Part shown: positions 27,421-40,656 of the stretch, piece by piece
Layout of the letters: every line of letters begins with the position of its first letter
How positions within the stretch are numbered: position 1 is the stretch's first letter
NCBI GenBank assembly: GCA_963842505.1
Contig: CAWJGZ010000002.1
Coordinates: forward strand, 62,001 to 126,000
DNA: 64,000 bases
DNA from: PALSA-129 sp963842505
GTDB taxonomy: Bacteria > Acidobacteriota > Terriglobia > Bryobacterales > Bryobacteraceae
Direction of reading: 5' to 3'
Program-made: the position numbers and the translations under genes
Notes under the pieces: generated by a model
What the model was told of the DNA's origin: nothing
Seen by the model: the letters and a program-made list of their open reading frames with translations, nothing else
Database searches by the model: none

Positions 27421-29771
27421 GCACGCCGCTGACCGCGAGCGTGATGCCCGCCACATTGTAGCCGAACGCCCAGTACAGGTTCTGCCGGACGACGCGGAAG
27501 GTGCGCCGCGCCAGGTCGAGGGTTTGGGTGACCGCTTCGAGCGAGTTTCCCATGATGACCAGCGGCGCCGCCTGCATGGCGATATCGGCGCCGGAGCCGA
27601 GCGCGATACCGAGATCGGCCTTCGCCAGGCTGGGTGCGTCGTTGACTCCATCGCCCACCATAGCCACCACCAGGCCGCGGCGTTGCAGATCGGCGATGAT
27701 TTCCACTTTGCGCGCCGGCGTGGCTTCCGCGGTCCAGTCGTCGGCGCCGATCGCGCGAGCCGTGAATGCCGTGGGAGCCGGCGAATCGCCGGAAAGCAGC
27801 ATGGTGCGCACGCCGCGTTTCCTCAGGTCGGCGCACAACGCCGCGGCGTCGGGGCGAATTCGATCGCCGAACGTCAGGCTGCCTTTGATGGCGCCGTCCC
27901 ACCCGAACCAGACTACGGTGCGGCCGCCGGGGTTGACAGACGAAAGCGTCTGTCCCACTTTGGTGTGCTCTTGTGGGGCAGGCGCTTCCGCCTGCCAACC
28001 GGTCTGTTCAAGATCTGTTTGCGTGCTCCGGGTCTCCGCTCCCTTACGGTCGCGGCTCTGATCGAACAATCGCTCACTGCCGATGAAGTATCTGGTCGCG
28101 CCTACCACGCCGCTGATCCCCATGGACGGATGGAAAAGCACGTCGAGCGCGTTGAGCCGCGGCAAGTTGGGAATCTGTCCCATGGCTTTCGCCAGCGGAT
28201 GTTCCGAGCAGGCTTCCACGGCCGCCAACTCCGCCATTCGGCTGGTATCGCCGCTGGTTTCGAGCAGCGCGAACTCGCCCGAAGTGGCCGTGCCGGTCTT
28301 GTCCAGGGCCACCACGTCGACCTTGCAGATGGTCTCGAGCACGCGCGCATCGGTCACCAGGATGCCGCGGCGCGAAGCGGCCGCCACCGCCGCGGTGAGC
28401 GCCAGCGGCGTCGCAATCCCCAGCGCGCACGGGCAGGCGATCACCAGCACGGCAATCGCGTGCATCAGGGCTTCGGCCGGCCGCCCGGTATGCCACAGCC
28501 AGCCCGCAAAGGTAAGCAGCGCGAGCGCCGAGCACGGCCGGAATGAACAGCCGCGCAATCCGGTCCACCGTGCGCTCCACGGAAGTGCGGTTGGCCGCCG
28601 CGTGCTCCACCGTGCGGACGATCTGCGCCAGCGTGCTATCCGCGCCCACCCGCGTGGCTTCGATCTCCAGCATGGCCCCCATATTGACGCTGCCGCAGAC
28701 CACCGTGTCGCCCGGCTGCTTGGCGCGCGGCGCCGATTCGCCCGTCAGCACCGATTCATCGACGTGGGAACGGCCCTGCCGCCACCATCCCATCGGCCGG
28801 AATGCGTTCGCCCGGTTTTACGCGGAACAGCGCGCCGGTTTCGAGTGCATCGAGCGAAACGAAGCGCTCGCGCCCGTCCACCATCAGGCGCGCCTTGTTG
28901 GGCATCAGGCGATAGAGCAGCGTGATGGCGCGGGCGGTCTTTTCCTTGGCGCCGCGTTCGATCACTTTGCCCGTGAGCACCAGCGTCACGATGGCGCAGG
29001 CGGTATCGAAGTAGACGTGCGTGCTGCCGGCCACGGTGGCCGCCACGCTGTAACCGTAGGCCGTCAGAATCCCCATGGCCAGCAGCGATTCCATGCGCAG
29101 CACGCGCAGCCTGACGCCGGCCCATGCCAGGCGCATCACCGGCGCCGCGCAATAAAACACCGAGGGGTCGCCAGGCCCATCAGCACCCACGGAATGTAGC
29201 GCCCGAATCCGGTGATGCGTTCGAAATAGCTGGCGTACACCACCAGGCTGAACATCATGACGTTCATGGAGAGGAAAGCCGCCAGGCCCGTGCGCAGCAG
29301 CAGATCGCGCTGCTCCGCGTCGGCTGCGCCGCGGGCGCCGGTATAGGAAGTGGCCTGGTAACCGAGGCTCTCCACGCGCTCCACGATGCGCTCCGCGGGC
29401 AGGTACTGCGGGCAGTAGCGCACCTTGAGCAGGTCCGATGCGAACAGCACTTCGGCCTCCCGCACGCCACGGATGCGGCCCAGCGCGTGCTCAATCAGCC
29501 AGCCGCAGGAAGTGCACCACATGCCCGAAACGTGGAACACCGCTTCCTTGGACTCCGCGCTCGCGGGAATGGGCGCGGGCTCGGCCGCGGCTACTTCCGG
29601 GCGGTTCGAGATCAGCCCCAGTTTCAGACTTTGCCGGAAGAGTTCGGTGTCGCGAAAATCCTGTCCGGAGGCCAGCACGCCGCTCTCTTCGAGAATTGCA
29701 TAGACGTTTTCACAGCCGGCGCAGCAGAAAGCCGCGTCGCGCGAATTCAATCCACACAGCCGGCAGGTCAT
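27344..29771 (-). pseudogene. ccoI: CcoI/FixI-type copper P1B-ATPase, interrupted by three frameshifts and a repeat insertion
   Basis: Starts at the ATG at 29771, overlapping the preceding stop. The N-terminus has the CcoI metal-binding motif (CRLCG...CCAGC) and an HMA motif GMWCTSC. Later come LTGESAP, the transmembrane CPC in VIACPCALGIATP, the phosphorylation site DKTGT and GDGVNDA. Frame changes are needed near 29165, 28773 and 28530, each by one base. Between the nucleotide-binding and phosphorylation parts (27935-28060) a 40-residue in-frame insert is made of genomic palindromic repeats. CcoI delivers copper for the cbb3 oxidase. Broken frames may be sequencing errors, since every motif is retained. 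Confidence 0.8.
27935..27996. repeat. Pair of palindromic repeats inserted in the ccoI coding sequence
   Basis: GACAGACG-AAAG-CGTCTGTC (27935-27954) followed by CCCAC, then GTGG and GGCAGGCG-CTTC-CGCCTGCC (27977-27996) in the opposite orientation. The core matches the intergenic copies at 3732 and 5241. Both are read through in frame by the ATPase gene. Confidence 0.8.
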
Positions 29772-29910
29772 TGCGAGTTCAAAGCGTGCCCGTGTTCGTC
29801 GAGCATTTGGGGGTTGGCCCGCTTGGTCTCCACGTAGGCAAACACCAGGATGCCGATGAACAACGCCGAAATCAGCGCCAGCACTGGAATCAATACGGTA
29901 CTCGTTTCAT
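29768..29910 (-). pseudogene. Small membrane protein between ccoG and ccoI (frameshift after the start)
   Basis: The frame ending at 29768 reads LIPVLALISALFIGILVF then AYVETKRANPQMLDEHGHAL: one transmembrane helix and a polar tail. The natural ATG (29910) overlaps the ccoG stop (ATGA) behind GGAGGGG, but reads ATG-AAA-CGA and hits a stop after six codons. Restoring one base (ATGGAAACG) gives a 47-residue protein in frame. Its stop overlaps the ccoI start. No family recognised; the place in the operon suggests an oxidase assembly or accessory role. Confidence 0.55.
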
Positions 29911-31211
29911 TTCCCCTCCACGGGCGCCAGGAATGTCATGGGAATGCGATTCGTGGCTTCCTGCGGCGCGGTGCCAGTCACAATCGTAAAATGGCTTACC
30001 TGTTCCCGACACGCGCCGGCCGGCTCGGAGATCTCGAACTCGCCCTGCGCCGTCACGCCCGCGGCCACCGGCACGGGGTTCGGCCGCAGGTCCAGGCTCG
30101 CGCCCGGCAATTGCACAATCGAAAAGGTCACCGCCGCGGGTTTCCTGCCGCGGTTCGAGATGGAATAACGGAAGCGGTTGTATACGCGCCCGTCCGCGCC
30201 CACGCGGTAAAGCGTGGCGCGAATCGGCGACACATCCACCACCACCAGCCGCCGCTTGGCGAGTGCCAACCCCAACCCCGACGCGTAGCATAGCAGCAGC
30301 AGCGTCACGATCACGCGCTTGGCGTCCCACGGCTGCCGCCGCCCGGCGGAGAGAGGACCTTTTTCGCCCCACACGTAATGGATCAGCCCGGGTTTGCCCA
30401 GTTTGCCCAGGACCTCGTCGCAGGCGTCGATACAGTCGGCGCAGTGAACGCACTCGATCTGGAACGGCGACTGGCGGATGTCGATGCCCATGGGGCAGAC
30501 CCGCACGCACTTCTTGCACTCGATGCACTCGTGGTTTTCATCGCGATAATGCACCAGCAGCGTGTTGCTGTCCGACAACATGCCTTGCAGGTAACCGTAC
30601 GGGCACACCGTGGTGCAGAAGCGCAGCCGCACCAGGCTGAAATCGAGGAAGGTCAACAGCGTGACGGCCGCGCCGGAAATGCCTCCCGCGGTCACCAGGT
30701 CGAAAGACGCCAGGCGCCGCCACAGGTCGCGCGGCTCCACAAAATAAGAGATGAACACAAACGCCAGAAAGACCGACGCTACGGCCACCACCGCGAAAAA
30801 CAACCCGCGCGCCACGAACTCGCGGCGCTTCGGTTTCCATTGGATCAACCGTTTGTTGACTCGCCGCCGCAGCCACGCTTCCAGCGCCAGCGAGGCTTCG
30901 CTGAAGATCATTTGCGGGCACAGGTAACCACAATACACGCGCCCGTAAAACACCGACGACATCACCACCAGGAACAGCAAGAACATCAGCGCGAAAAAGA
31001 CGATCCCGAATTCGTGGATCCACAACTCGTAGCCGACAAAATAAAAGCGCTGCCGCGGGATGTCGAAGCGCATCACGTTGAGGAACGGAAGAGCCAAAAA
31101 GGCCGCGAAACAGAGCAGGTGGACGAGCTTCCGTATGCGGTGCCAGGTGCGCGGCGGCGCGCCCGCTCCGCCGCCAGCCGGCCGCTCCGCTTGTAGCAGA
31201 TGGTTAGCCAT
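29907..31211 (-). CDS. ccoG: Cytochrome c oxidase accessory protein CcoG (FixG/RdxA)
   Basis: 434 aa, intact. The first 200 residues hold five or six transmembrane segments with the NapH-type motif VYCGYLCPQMIF and CTTVCPYGYLQG. Two 4Fe-4S sites follow (CIECKKCVRVCP and CVHCADCIDAC), then a fifth membrane helix and an immunoglobulin-like FixG C-domain (about 330-430). CcoG reduces copper for assembly of the cbb3 active site. It overlaps its neighbours on both sides, consistent with the compact operon. Confidence 0.95.
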   Translation of the reverse strand: MANHLLQAERPAGGGAGAPPRTWHRIRKLVHLLCFAAFLALPFLNVMRFDIPRQRFYFVGYELWIHEFGIVFFALMFLLFLVVMSSVFYGRVYCGYLCPQMIFSEASLALEAWLRRRVNKRLIQWKPKRREFVARGLFFAVVAVASVFLAFVFISYFVEPRDLWRRLASFDLVTAGGISGAAVTLLTFLDFSLVRLRFCTTVCPYGYLQGMLSDSNTLLVHYRDENHECIECKKCVRVCPMGIDIRQSPFQIECVHCADCIDACDEVLGKLGKPGLIHYVWGEKGPLSAGRRQPWDAKRVIVTLLLLCYASGLGLALAKRRLVVVDVSPIRATLYRVGADGRVYNRFRYSISNRGRKPAAVTFSIVQLPGASLDLRPNPVPVAAGVTAQGEFEISEPAGACREQVSHFTIVTGTAPQEATNRIPMTFLAPVEGK

Positions 31212-31896
31212 GGCACACCGGTCCGGCGGTCAACCCGCGCCACAGCAGCAGCGCGCCCGCGCCCATCACCGCGAGACCAGCCAGCCGGTTGCTCCACTCT
31301 CCCAGCCGAGGTCCCGCCATCGAACCCAGCATGCCCATGCTCAGCAGAGCCAGGGCCGTTCCCAATCCGAAGGCCAGCATGGTGAGCGCGCCGGCACCCG
31401 CGCTGGCCGTCTCCATGGCCTTCAGCAGCGCGGCATAGATGAGGCCGCACGGCAAGAACCCCAGCGTCAAACCGAGCACGAACTTGCCGGCCGCGCGCGG
31501 CGCCGTCAACAGCCGGCCTACCGTCATGGCGGAACTTCGCCGTGATGCCGGGCCGCCCTAACTGCACCAGCGGCCTTTTCGGCAGCACGCGCAGCAGCGC
31601 GATGCCCGCCAGGATCATGGCCGCGCCCGCTAGAATGCGCGCTCCCGCCGCCAGGCCCGCCATCCGGCCCAACATGCCGGCGCCGCTGCCCGCCGCGCCC
31701 GCCAGCGCTCCCAGCGCCACGTAAGTCAGGATGCGCCCGCCATTGTAAGCCACGTGTGCCGCCAGCATCTGCCGGCGGCCGGCTCCTGCACCGGCCATGG
31801 CCACGCTGTACGAGATCACAATCGGCCCGCACATTTGCAAACAGTGCAGGCTGCCGACCAACCCCAACGTGAACACCAGGCTGAATTCTAAAGGCG

Positions 31897-31900
<4 letters not shown>
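31204..31900 (-). pseudogene. SafE/TauE-like membrane protein (CcoH-region sulfite-exporter family), one frameshift
   Basis: Begins at the ATG at 31900, overlapping the stop of the flavoprotein gene. MTPLEFSLVFTLGLVGSLHC and LQMCGPIV are the signature of the 'sulfite exporter TauE/SafE' proteins that sit in cbb3 oxidase operons. About six membrane helices are present. Near 31525-31535 the frame shifts by one base and continues as KFVLGLTLGFLPCGLIYAAL, the second half-repeat with LPCG. In related operons these proteins are linked to copper handling. The shift is probably an error or a recent mutation. Confidence 0.75.
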
Positions 31901-33777
<1,877 letters not shown>

Positions 33778-33788
33778 CGCCGGTTCCT

Positions 33789-34089
33789 TTAGTCGTGATG
33801 AGACTTGCCGAGCGAGAATGCCACTACGATGACTCCGAAGATCACGATCAAAGCGGCGATCGCATACATCAGCGTCCCGGACGCCTCCGTGGCCGCGTTG
33901 AGCGCGCGCACCAGCGGGCCGCGGTCGGGGTGATTCACTTCGCCGTACATGTACAGAAAAAAGTACGCCAGGGCGCCCAGCGCGATCGCCGGAAAGGCCA
34001 ACTTGAGGAAGCCGGGGATCTCCGTGCCTTCCCGTTCGGTGATCCAGCCGCCGGCGTAATCCTTAATCTTTTTCGTTACTTGGTTCCAT
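33789..34089 (-). pseudogene. Small two-helix membrane protein of the oxidase operon (frameshift near the start)
   Basis: An AAAGGAG site precedes the ATG at 34089. The first codons read MEPSNEK, then one surplus base near 34063 must be removed to join DYAGGWITEREGTEIPGFLK and LAFPAIALGALAYFFLYMYG. About 100 residues with two transmembrane helices and no heme motif. It occupies the position of ccoP but lacks CxxCH, so it is not a normal CcoP. No family recognised. Confidence 0.55.
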
Positions 34090-34264
34090 GCGAACTCCTT
34101 TGCGTGGGAGCATCGTCTTCCAACATCCGGTACTTGATCTCCTCGCCGCTCTTGCCCCAGTACCCGTCCTTCAGCGAGCGCACGCAGAAGAAGACCGCCA
34201 CCGCCAGACAGACCCCGAAGAATCAGTATGAGAAAAAGATGCTCGGCCAGGTGTAGTCGCTCAT
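34076..34264 (-). pseudogene. CcoQ-like small membrane subunit with an in-frame TGA
   Basis: ATG at 34264 overlaps the ccoO stop (ATGA). The frame reads MSDYTWPSIFFSY, then TGA (34223-34225), then FFGVCLAVAVFFCVRSLKDG and YWGKSGEEIKYRML to a stop at 34076 (62 codons). A TGG at the stop would give a normal one-helix CcoQ/FixQ-like protein. The downstream end overlaps the next start. This is either a sequencing error or a nonsense mutation. Confidence 0.6.
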
Positions 34265-34824
34265 TTCTCGTAGTCCTTGTCCGGCCGCCAGTCCTTGGCG
34301 CGGCCCAGCGTCTGGATGTACGCCACCAGAGAGTTGAATTCTTCCGGGTTATTGACGATCCACGGAAATGGCGGCATGACCGAGCCCGGCACCAGGTCGC
34401 GCGGATTGCTGAAATGCGTGCGGTGCCACTGCGTATCGTACTTGCCGCCGATGCGGGAAAGATCCGGCCCGGTCCGCTTGGTTCCGAACAGGTGCGGGTT
34501 GTCGTAGACGAACTCGTCCGGCGTGGAAACCGGCGACGCCACGCCGCGCCAGCCGCTGCGGTTGGTGTCTGCCACCAGCGTCCGCGTCTGCTGCGTGTGG
34601 CAATACCAGCAGCCCTCGCGCACATAGATTGCGCGGCCCTTGAGTTCCAGCGCGGTGTAGGGCCGCAGCTTGCCGGTCGGTCCTTTCGACGGGTCGTGAT
34701 TTTCGAACGGGCGGCCCCAGCTCTTGTCCACCATCGGCGGCACCACCGTGGTCAGAAGGCCGCCGATGAAGAACAGCCCGAGCGCGGCGGCCACGTAATG
34801 CGCTGATATCGGCTTTGCAAACAT
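34261..34824 (-). CDS. ccoO: cbb3 oxidase subunit II, mono-heme cytochrome CcoO/FixO
   Basis: 187 aa from the ATG at 34824 (MFAKPISAHYVAA); the longer frame upstream is the shifted end of ccoN. One membrane anchor lies near residues 10-30. The heme site is CWYCH in REGCWYCHTQQTRTL and the axial Met is in GSVMPPFPW. CcoO passes electrons to the CcoN active site from the periplasm. The frame is intact although both neighbours are broken. Confidence 0.93.
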   Translation of the reverse strand: MFAKPISAHYVAAALGLFFIGGLLTTVVPPMVDKSWGRPFENHDPSKGPTGKLRPYTALELKGRAIYVREGCWYCHTQQTRTLVADTNRSGWRGVASPVSTPDEFVYDNPHLFGTKRTGPDLSRIGGKYDTQWHRTHFSNPRDLVPGSVMPPFPWIVNNPEEFNSLVAYIQTLGRAKDWRPDKDYEK

Positions 34825-34835
34825 GTTACTCGGCC

Positions 34836-36218
<1,383 letters not shown>

Positions 36219-36232
<14 letters not shown>

Positions 36233-38020
36233 ACTGTCTGGCTCCCTGGTTTTCTGGATTCAGACTGCGAATGAAGTTGACGATGTCGCCCACGTCCTGC
36301 TGCGTCAGCCGTAATCGATCCACGATGGCATGGCCGTGCCCTGCACGCCGTAAAGGATCGATTCGAACAGCCGCCGGTCCGGCGACGCTCGCGACGAACC
36401 ACTGTTCCGCAGGTTGCGCGGGTGCGGCATGATGTCGAGCGAGTTCGGCCCCTTGCCGTCGGCCTTGCGCCCGTGGCAGCCGGTGCAGCGCTCCAGGAAA
36501 ATCTGCTCGCCGTGCGCGATGGATTCCTGGCTCGATGGCCACCGGATTCTTCTCCGGCAGCTTGCGCGGCTTCAGTTCCTTGACGGGCTCCTTGGTGAAG
36601 GTCTGCGAGCACGTAGTCCAGCACGCCGCCGACCTGCTCGTCCTTCAGAACGTTGCCCCACGGCGGCATGGAGGTTCCGCCGCACGCCTTCCTGAATCGA
36701 GTTCACGAACCGCTCGCGCGGCTTGGAATTCATGAAGGCCGCCTTGGTGAAATCGCGCGGCGAGGGATCGAGATACCAGGCCACTTTGCCGTTGCCGTCG
36801 CCCTTCTCGCCGTGGCAGCGCGCGCACAGCGTCTTGAAGGTCTCGGCCGGCGCCATGGCCGGCGGGCGGCGTTTTCAGGCTCACCAGGTACGCCGACAAT
36901 GCTCTGGAAATCCTCGTCCGGGAAGCGGAACGCCGGCATGATGGAATCGGGAATGCGCGAGCGCGGGTTCTGAAGTGATCCATCAGCCAGTCGTCGTCGC
37001 GGATCAGCCCTTCGTAGCTGAGGTCCGGCGCGATGCCGCCATCCTTGTCGCTGCAGTTTGTGGCAGGCCGTGCAGGCGCGGTCGGCGAGCAACTGCTCGC
37101 CGGCCTTTTCGCCCGCGGTTGCCCCGGCGGAATCACCACCGCCGACGTTCGCCACGTGCGCCTTGTACCGGTCGAGCGAGGTCTCGGCGAAATTCACCCC
37201 GCGCCGGCTCTTCAGGAAAATCACCAGCGACTCGCACGTCGGCTTCGCTCAGATCGAACTTCGGCATGAAGGACGTGGCCAGATTGGCGCGCGGCTCCAC
37301 GATCGATTCCCACAGGTAGTCGATCTTGAACTTCTTGCCGGCCTCGGTCAGGTCCGGCCCCAGCGTGCCCTCGCTCATCCCGTCGATCTTGTGGCAGCCA
37401 TAGCAGTTCATGGCGTAGAACAGCTTGCGGCCGCGGTTCACGTCGGCGTGCCGGCGAAATCCTCTGCGGTGTGGCACTGCGCGCAGTTGGCTTCCATGTA
37501 TTCCTTGCCCTTGCAGCTTGGGCGCGAAATCCTTGCGCCAGTTGGCCTGGGTCACATAGCCCAGCAGCGGCTCCGGCCAGAATTCGTCTTCGCCGTGGCT
37601 GTAGTTGGTTTCGAGCCCGCGGCCCTGCCCGTCGTGGCAGACGGTGCAGCCGAAGTCGGCGAACTTGTGCCGCCGCTCCCAGTGGCCGTTGCGCTAGCAC
37701 ATCGCCCATGGCCGTCCGAATAGGGATGCGTCTTGCAGCGGCTCGCCGTGGTTCGGCGAAGCGCGGATCGTCGGCCGCCATGTGGCAGGTGGTGCAGCGG
37801 TCCACGCGCGTGTCGCCGAAACTGGTGACGATGATCTGCTCGATGCGCGGCGCGCGCGCTTCCAACTCCGCCCGCTCGCGCGTCGTTCTTCGAGAGCGAC
37901 CGCGCCTGCTCGAAGTACGCCGTCTGGTGCCGCTCCCAGCGGTGGAAGAACTGATCGTAGAACACCACGCCGTGCACGATCAGAACAACGAAAGCTTGCG
38001 ATTGCCAGTGCCAGTCGCAT
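36219..38020 (-). pseudogene. Seven-heme cytochrome c of the bc1-cbb3 operon, broken by many indels
   Basis: Begins at the ATG at 38020 (MRLALAIASF, one membrane anchor) behind GAGGA, and ends at 36219 inside the ccoN start. After correction it is about 600 aa with seven CxxCH motifs, in order CTTCH, CTVCH, CAQCH, CYGCH, CTACH, CARCH and CTGCH. The last three sit in mono-heme cytochrome c domains (LCARCHGEKGDGNG, RCTGCHGRKADGKG). About 15 single-base shifts are needed. It lies between cytochrome b and CcoN and could connect the two complexes, replacing cytochrome c1 and CcoP, neither of which is present. That role is inferred from position and heme count. Confidence 0.75.
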
Positions 38021-38034
38021 ACTCAGAGTCCTCC

Positions 38035-39333
<1,299 letters not shown>

Positions 39334-39337
<4 letters not shown>

Positions 39338-39829
39338 ACGTGTAAAGTAAGTTCCCGGTTCGACCTGCGATGTTCTTGTCCACCTCGAGCTCGCCGTTGG
39401 GCGCCAGGGTCACTTGGAACCAGGGCAGCGGCTTGGGCGCCGGCCCGCCGGTGACGTTGCCATCCTGGTCGTAGCGCGATCCGTGGCAGGGGCAGGCGAA
39501 GCCCGTGTCGGAGATCTCCCACGATGCAGCCCAGGTGGGTGCAGGTGGTGGAAATGGCGGCCAGCTTGTTGCCCTCGCGCACAATGCACACGCGCTCCAC
39601 GTCGCGCGAGATGCGCGTGCCCGGCGGAAAATCCTCCGGCTTGCCGATCGCGAAGCGCGCGCTCGGCCCGTAGGTCACCCGCGGCTTGAAGAAAAACCAG
39701 TTCGAAACCGCCGCCAGCACGCACCGAGCCGAACAAGCCCACACTCGATAGCCACGCCAGCAGCCGCCGCCGCGGCATGTGGTCCTCAGTGGCGGGTTGC
39801 GTCGAGTGACTTTCCCTTGTCACCGCCAT
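39334..39829 (-). pseudogene. qcrA: Rieske 2Fe-2S protein, broken by a few indels
   Basis: ATG at 39829 behind AAGGAG. MAVTRESHSTQPATEDHMPR leads into one membrane helix with RRRLLAWLSSVGLFGSV. The cluster motifs are CTHLGC and CPCHGS (box I and II), followed by DGNVTGGPAPKPLPWF. The corrected C-terminus is VEPGTYFTV and its stop overlaps the cytochrome b start. Frame changes occur near 39720, 39525 and 39340-39370. It carries electrons from quinol to the c-type cytochrome. Confidence 0.82.
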
Positions 39830-39855
39830 CACGGTTCTCCTTGGTCGACTTCCTC

Positions 39856-40003
39856 TCAGTTCCTCCAGATCGCTCCAGAACACCTGGTATTTGGCCTCCT
39901 CGATGTCCCGGAAATGGTCCTTCTTTACGGCATAGATAAAGACACACACCGCGCCGGCCGCCATCGCCAGGCTGGCCAGCACCGCGATCCCGGTCAGTTC
40001 CAT
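39856..40003 (-). CDS. ccoS: cbb3 oxidase assembly protein CcoS
   Basis: ATG at 40003 overlaps the rrf2 stop by ten bases. MELTGIAVLASLAMAAGAVC is one membrane helix, then VFIYAVKKDHFRDIEEAKYQ and VFWSDLEE, the CcoS pattern with a conserved acidic tail. The frame as written runs on into the Rieske gene; one surplus C near 39859 hides a TGA that would end the protein at 48 residues. CcoS is needed for heme and copper insertion into cbb3 oxidase. Confidence 0.75.
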
Positions 40004-40443
40004 ATGGTCTGATTGACCGTTCCGCCTGCTTTTCGCGCCGCCGCGCGCTCAGCCAGATCGTTGATCGTGGCCTTTTGCAGAACCGATACCAAGGATTCCT
40101 GCGCTTCCACCCACACATCGTGAGCCGGGCACCACGCCTGCCGCGTGCAGGCGTGCTCCGAAGTGAGGCATAGGTTCAGCCGGATGCGGCCTTCGAGCGC
40201 CTCCACCACTTCAAGCAGTGTCGCTGCCCGGCGGTCGGCCGGCAGCTCGAATCCGCCCGTATTTCCGCGGTGCGACACCACCAGCCCTGCGCGCGTCAAG
40301 CTCTGCAAGACCTTGGACAGGAATTGCTCCGGGCATTCCACGGCCTCCGCCAACTCCGACCGGCTGGCCCGTGTTCCCGGCGGCAGCCCTGCCATATGAA
40401 TCATCACCCGTACCGCATAATCGGCGGCTCGTGTCAGTTGCAT
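39994..40443 (-). CDS. Rrf2-family Fe-S transcriptional regulator, first gene of the respiratory operon
   Basis: 149 aa. A winged helix covers residues 1-60 (MQLTRAADYAVRVMIHMAGL, then LSKVLQSLTRAGLV). Three cysteines C92, C99 and C105 in LCLTSEHACTRQAWC match the cluster ligands of NsrR/IscR-type proteins. Such regulators sense iron, oxygen or NO through their cluster. The ATG lies only six bases after a TATAAT box, so the mRNA may be leaderless. A 23-bp palindrome covers that promoter, which suggests autoregulation of the whole bc1-cbb3 operon. Closest subfamily cannot be fixed. Confidence 0.9.
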   Translation of the reverse strand: MQLTRAADYAVRVMIHMAGLPPGTRASRSELAEAVECPEQFLSKVLQSLTRAGLVVSHRGNTGGFELPADRRAATLLEVVEALEGRIRLNLCLTSEHACTRQAWCPAHDVWVEAQESLVSVLQKATINDLAERAAARKAGGTVNQTIWN

Positions 40444-40447
40444 ATTC

Positions 40448-40477
40448 GGATTATAAGACTCTTATTATCCAATTCAA
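40448..40477 (-). promoter_or_regulatory. rrf2 promoter overlaid by a 23-bp near-perfect palindrome (operator site 1)
   Basis: On the minus strand TTGAAT (40472-40477), 16 bp, TATAAT (40450-40455). The spacer and -10 box are covered by a palindrome at 40448-40470: GGATAATAAGA, central G, TCTTATAATCC, with one mismatched pair. The ATG follows six bases after the -10 box. Confidence 0.75.
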
Positions 40478-40518
40478 GCCCCAAGCAACCCAGTTCCCAA
40501 AAAACTTCTTGATAATAT

Positions 40519-40541
40519 GGACAAAAAGAGTCTGATTTGGG
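40519..40541. promoter_or_regulatory. Second operator-like site upstream of rrf2 (site 2)
   Basis: GGACAAAAAGA, G, TCTGATTTGGG matches the first 23-bp palindrome strongly in one half (GGAnAAnAAGAGTCT) and weakly in the other. Centre-to-centre distance to site 1 is 71 bp, close to seven helical turns. Confidence 0.55.
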
Positions 40542-40656
40542 TGACTTTGGGCGCTTTGACTCACCCGGGGTGCGTGCTCACCCCCTCATCGGCGCCGCGT
40601 GTCCCACCCATTTGCGCATCCCGCTCCTGAAACACGCCTTCAGGGCGGCGCCGGGT

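Noticed and set aside
34223..34225. TGA read as selenocysteine or reassigned tryptophan in the CcoQ-like gene
   Set aside because: No SECIS-like hairpin was seen and TGA is used as a normal stop throughout the window.
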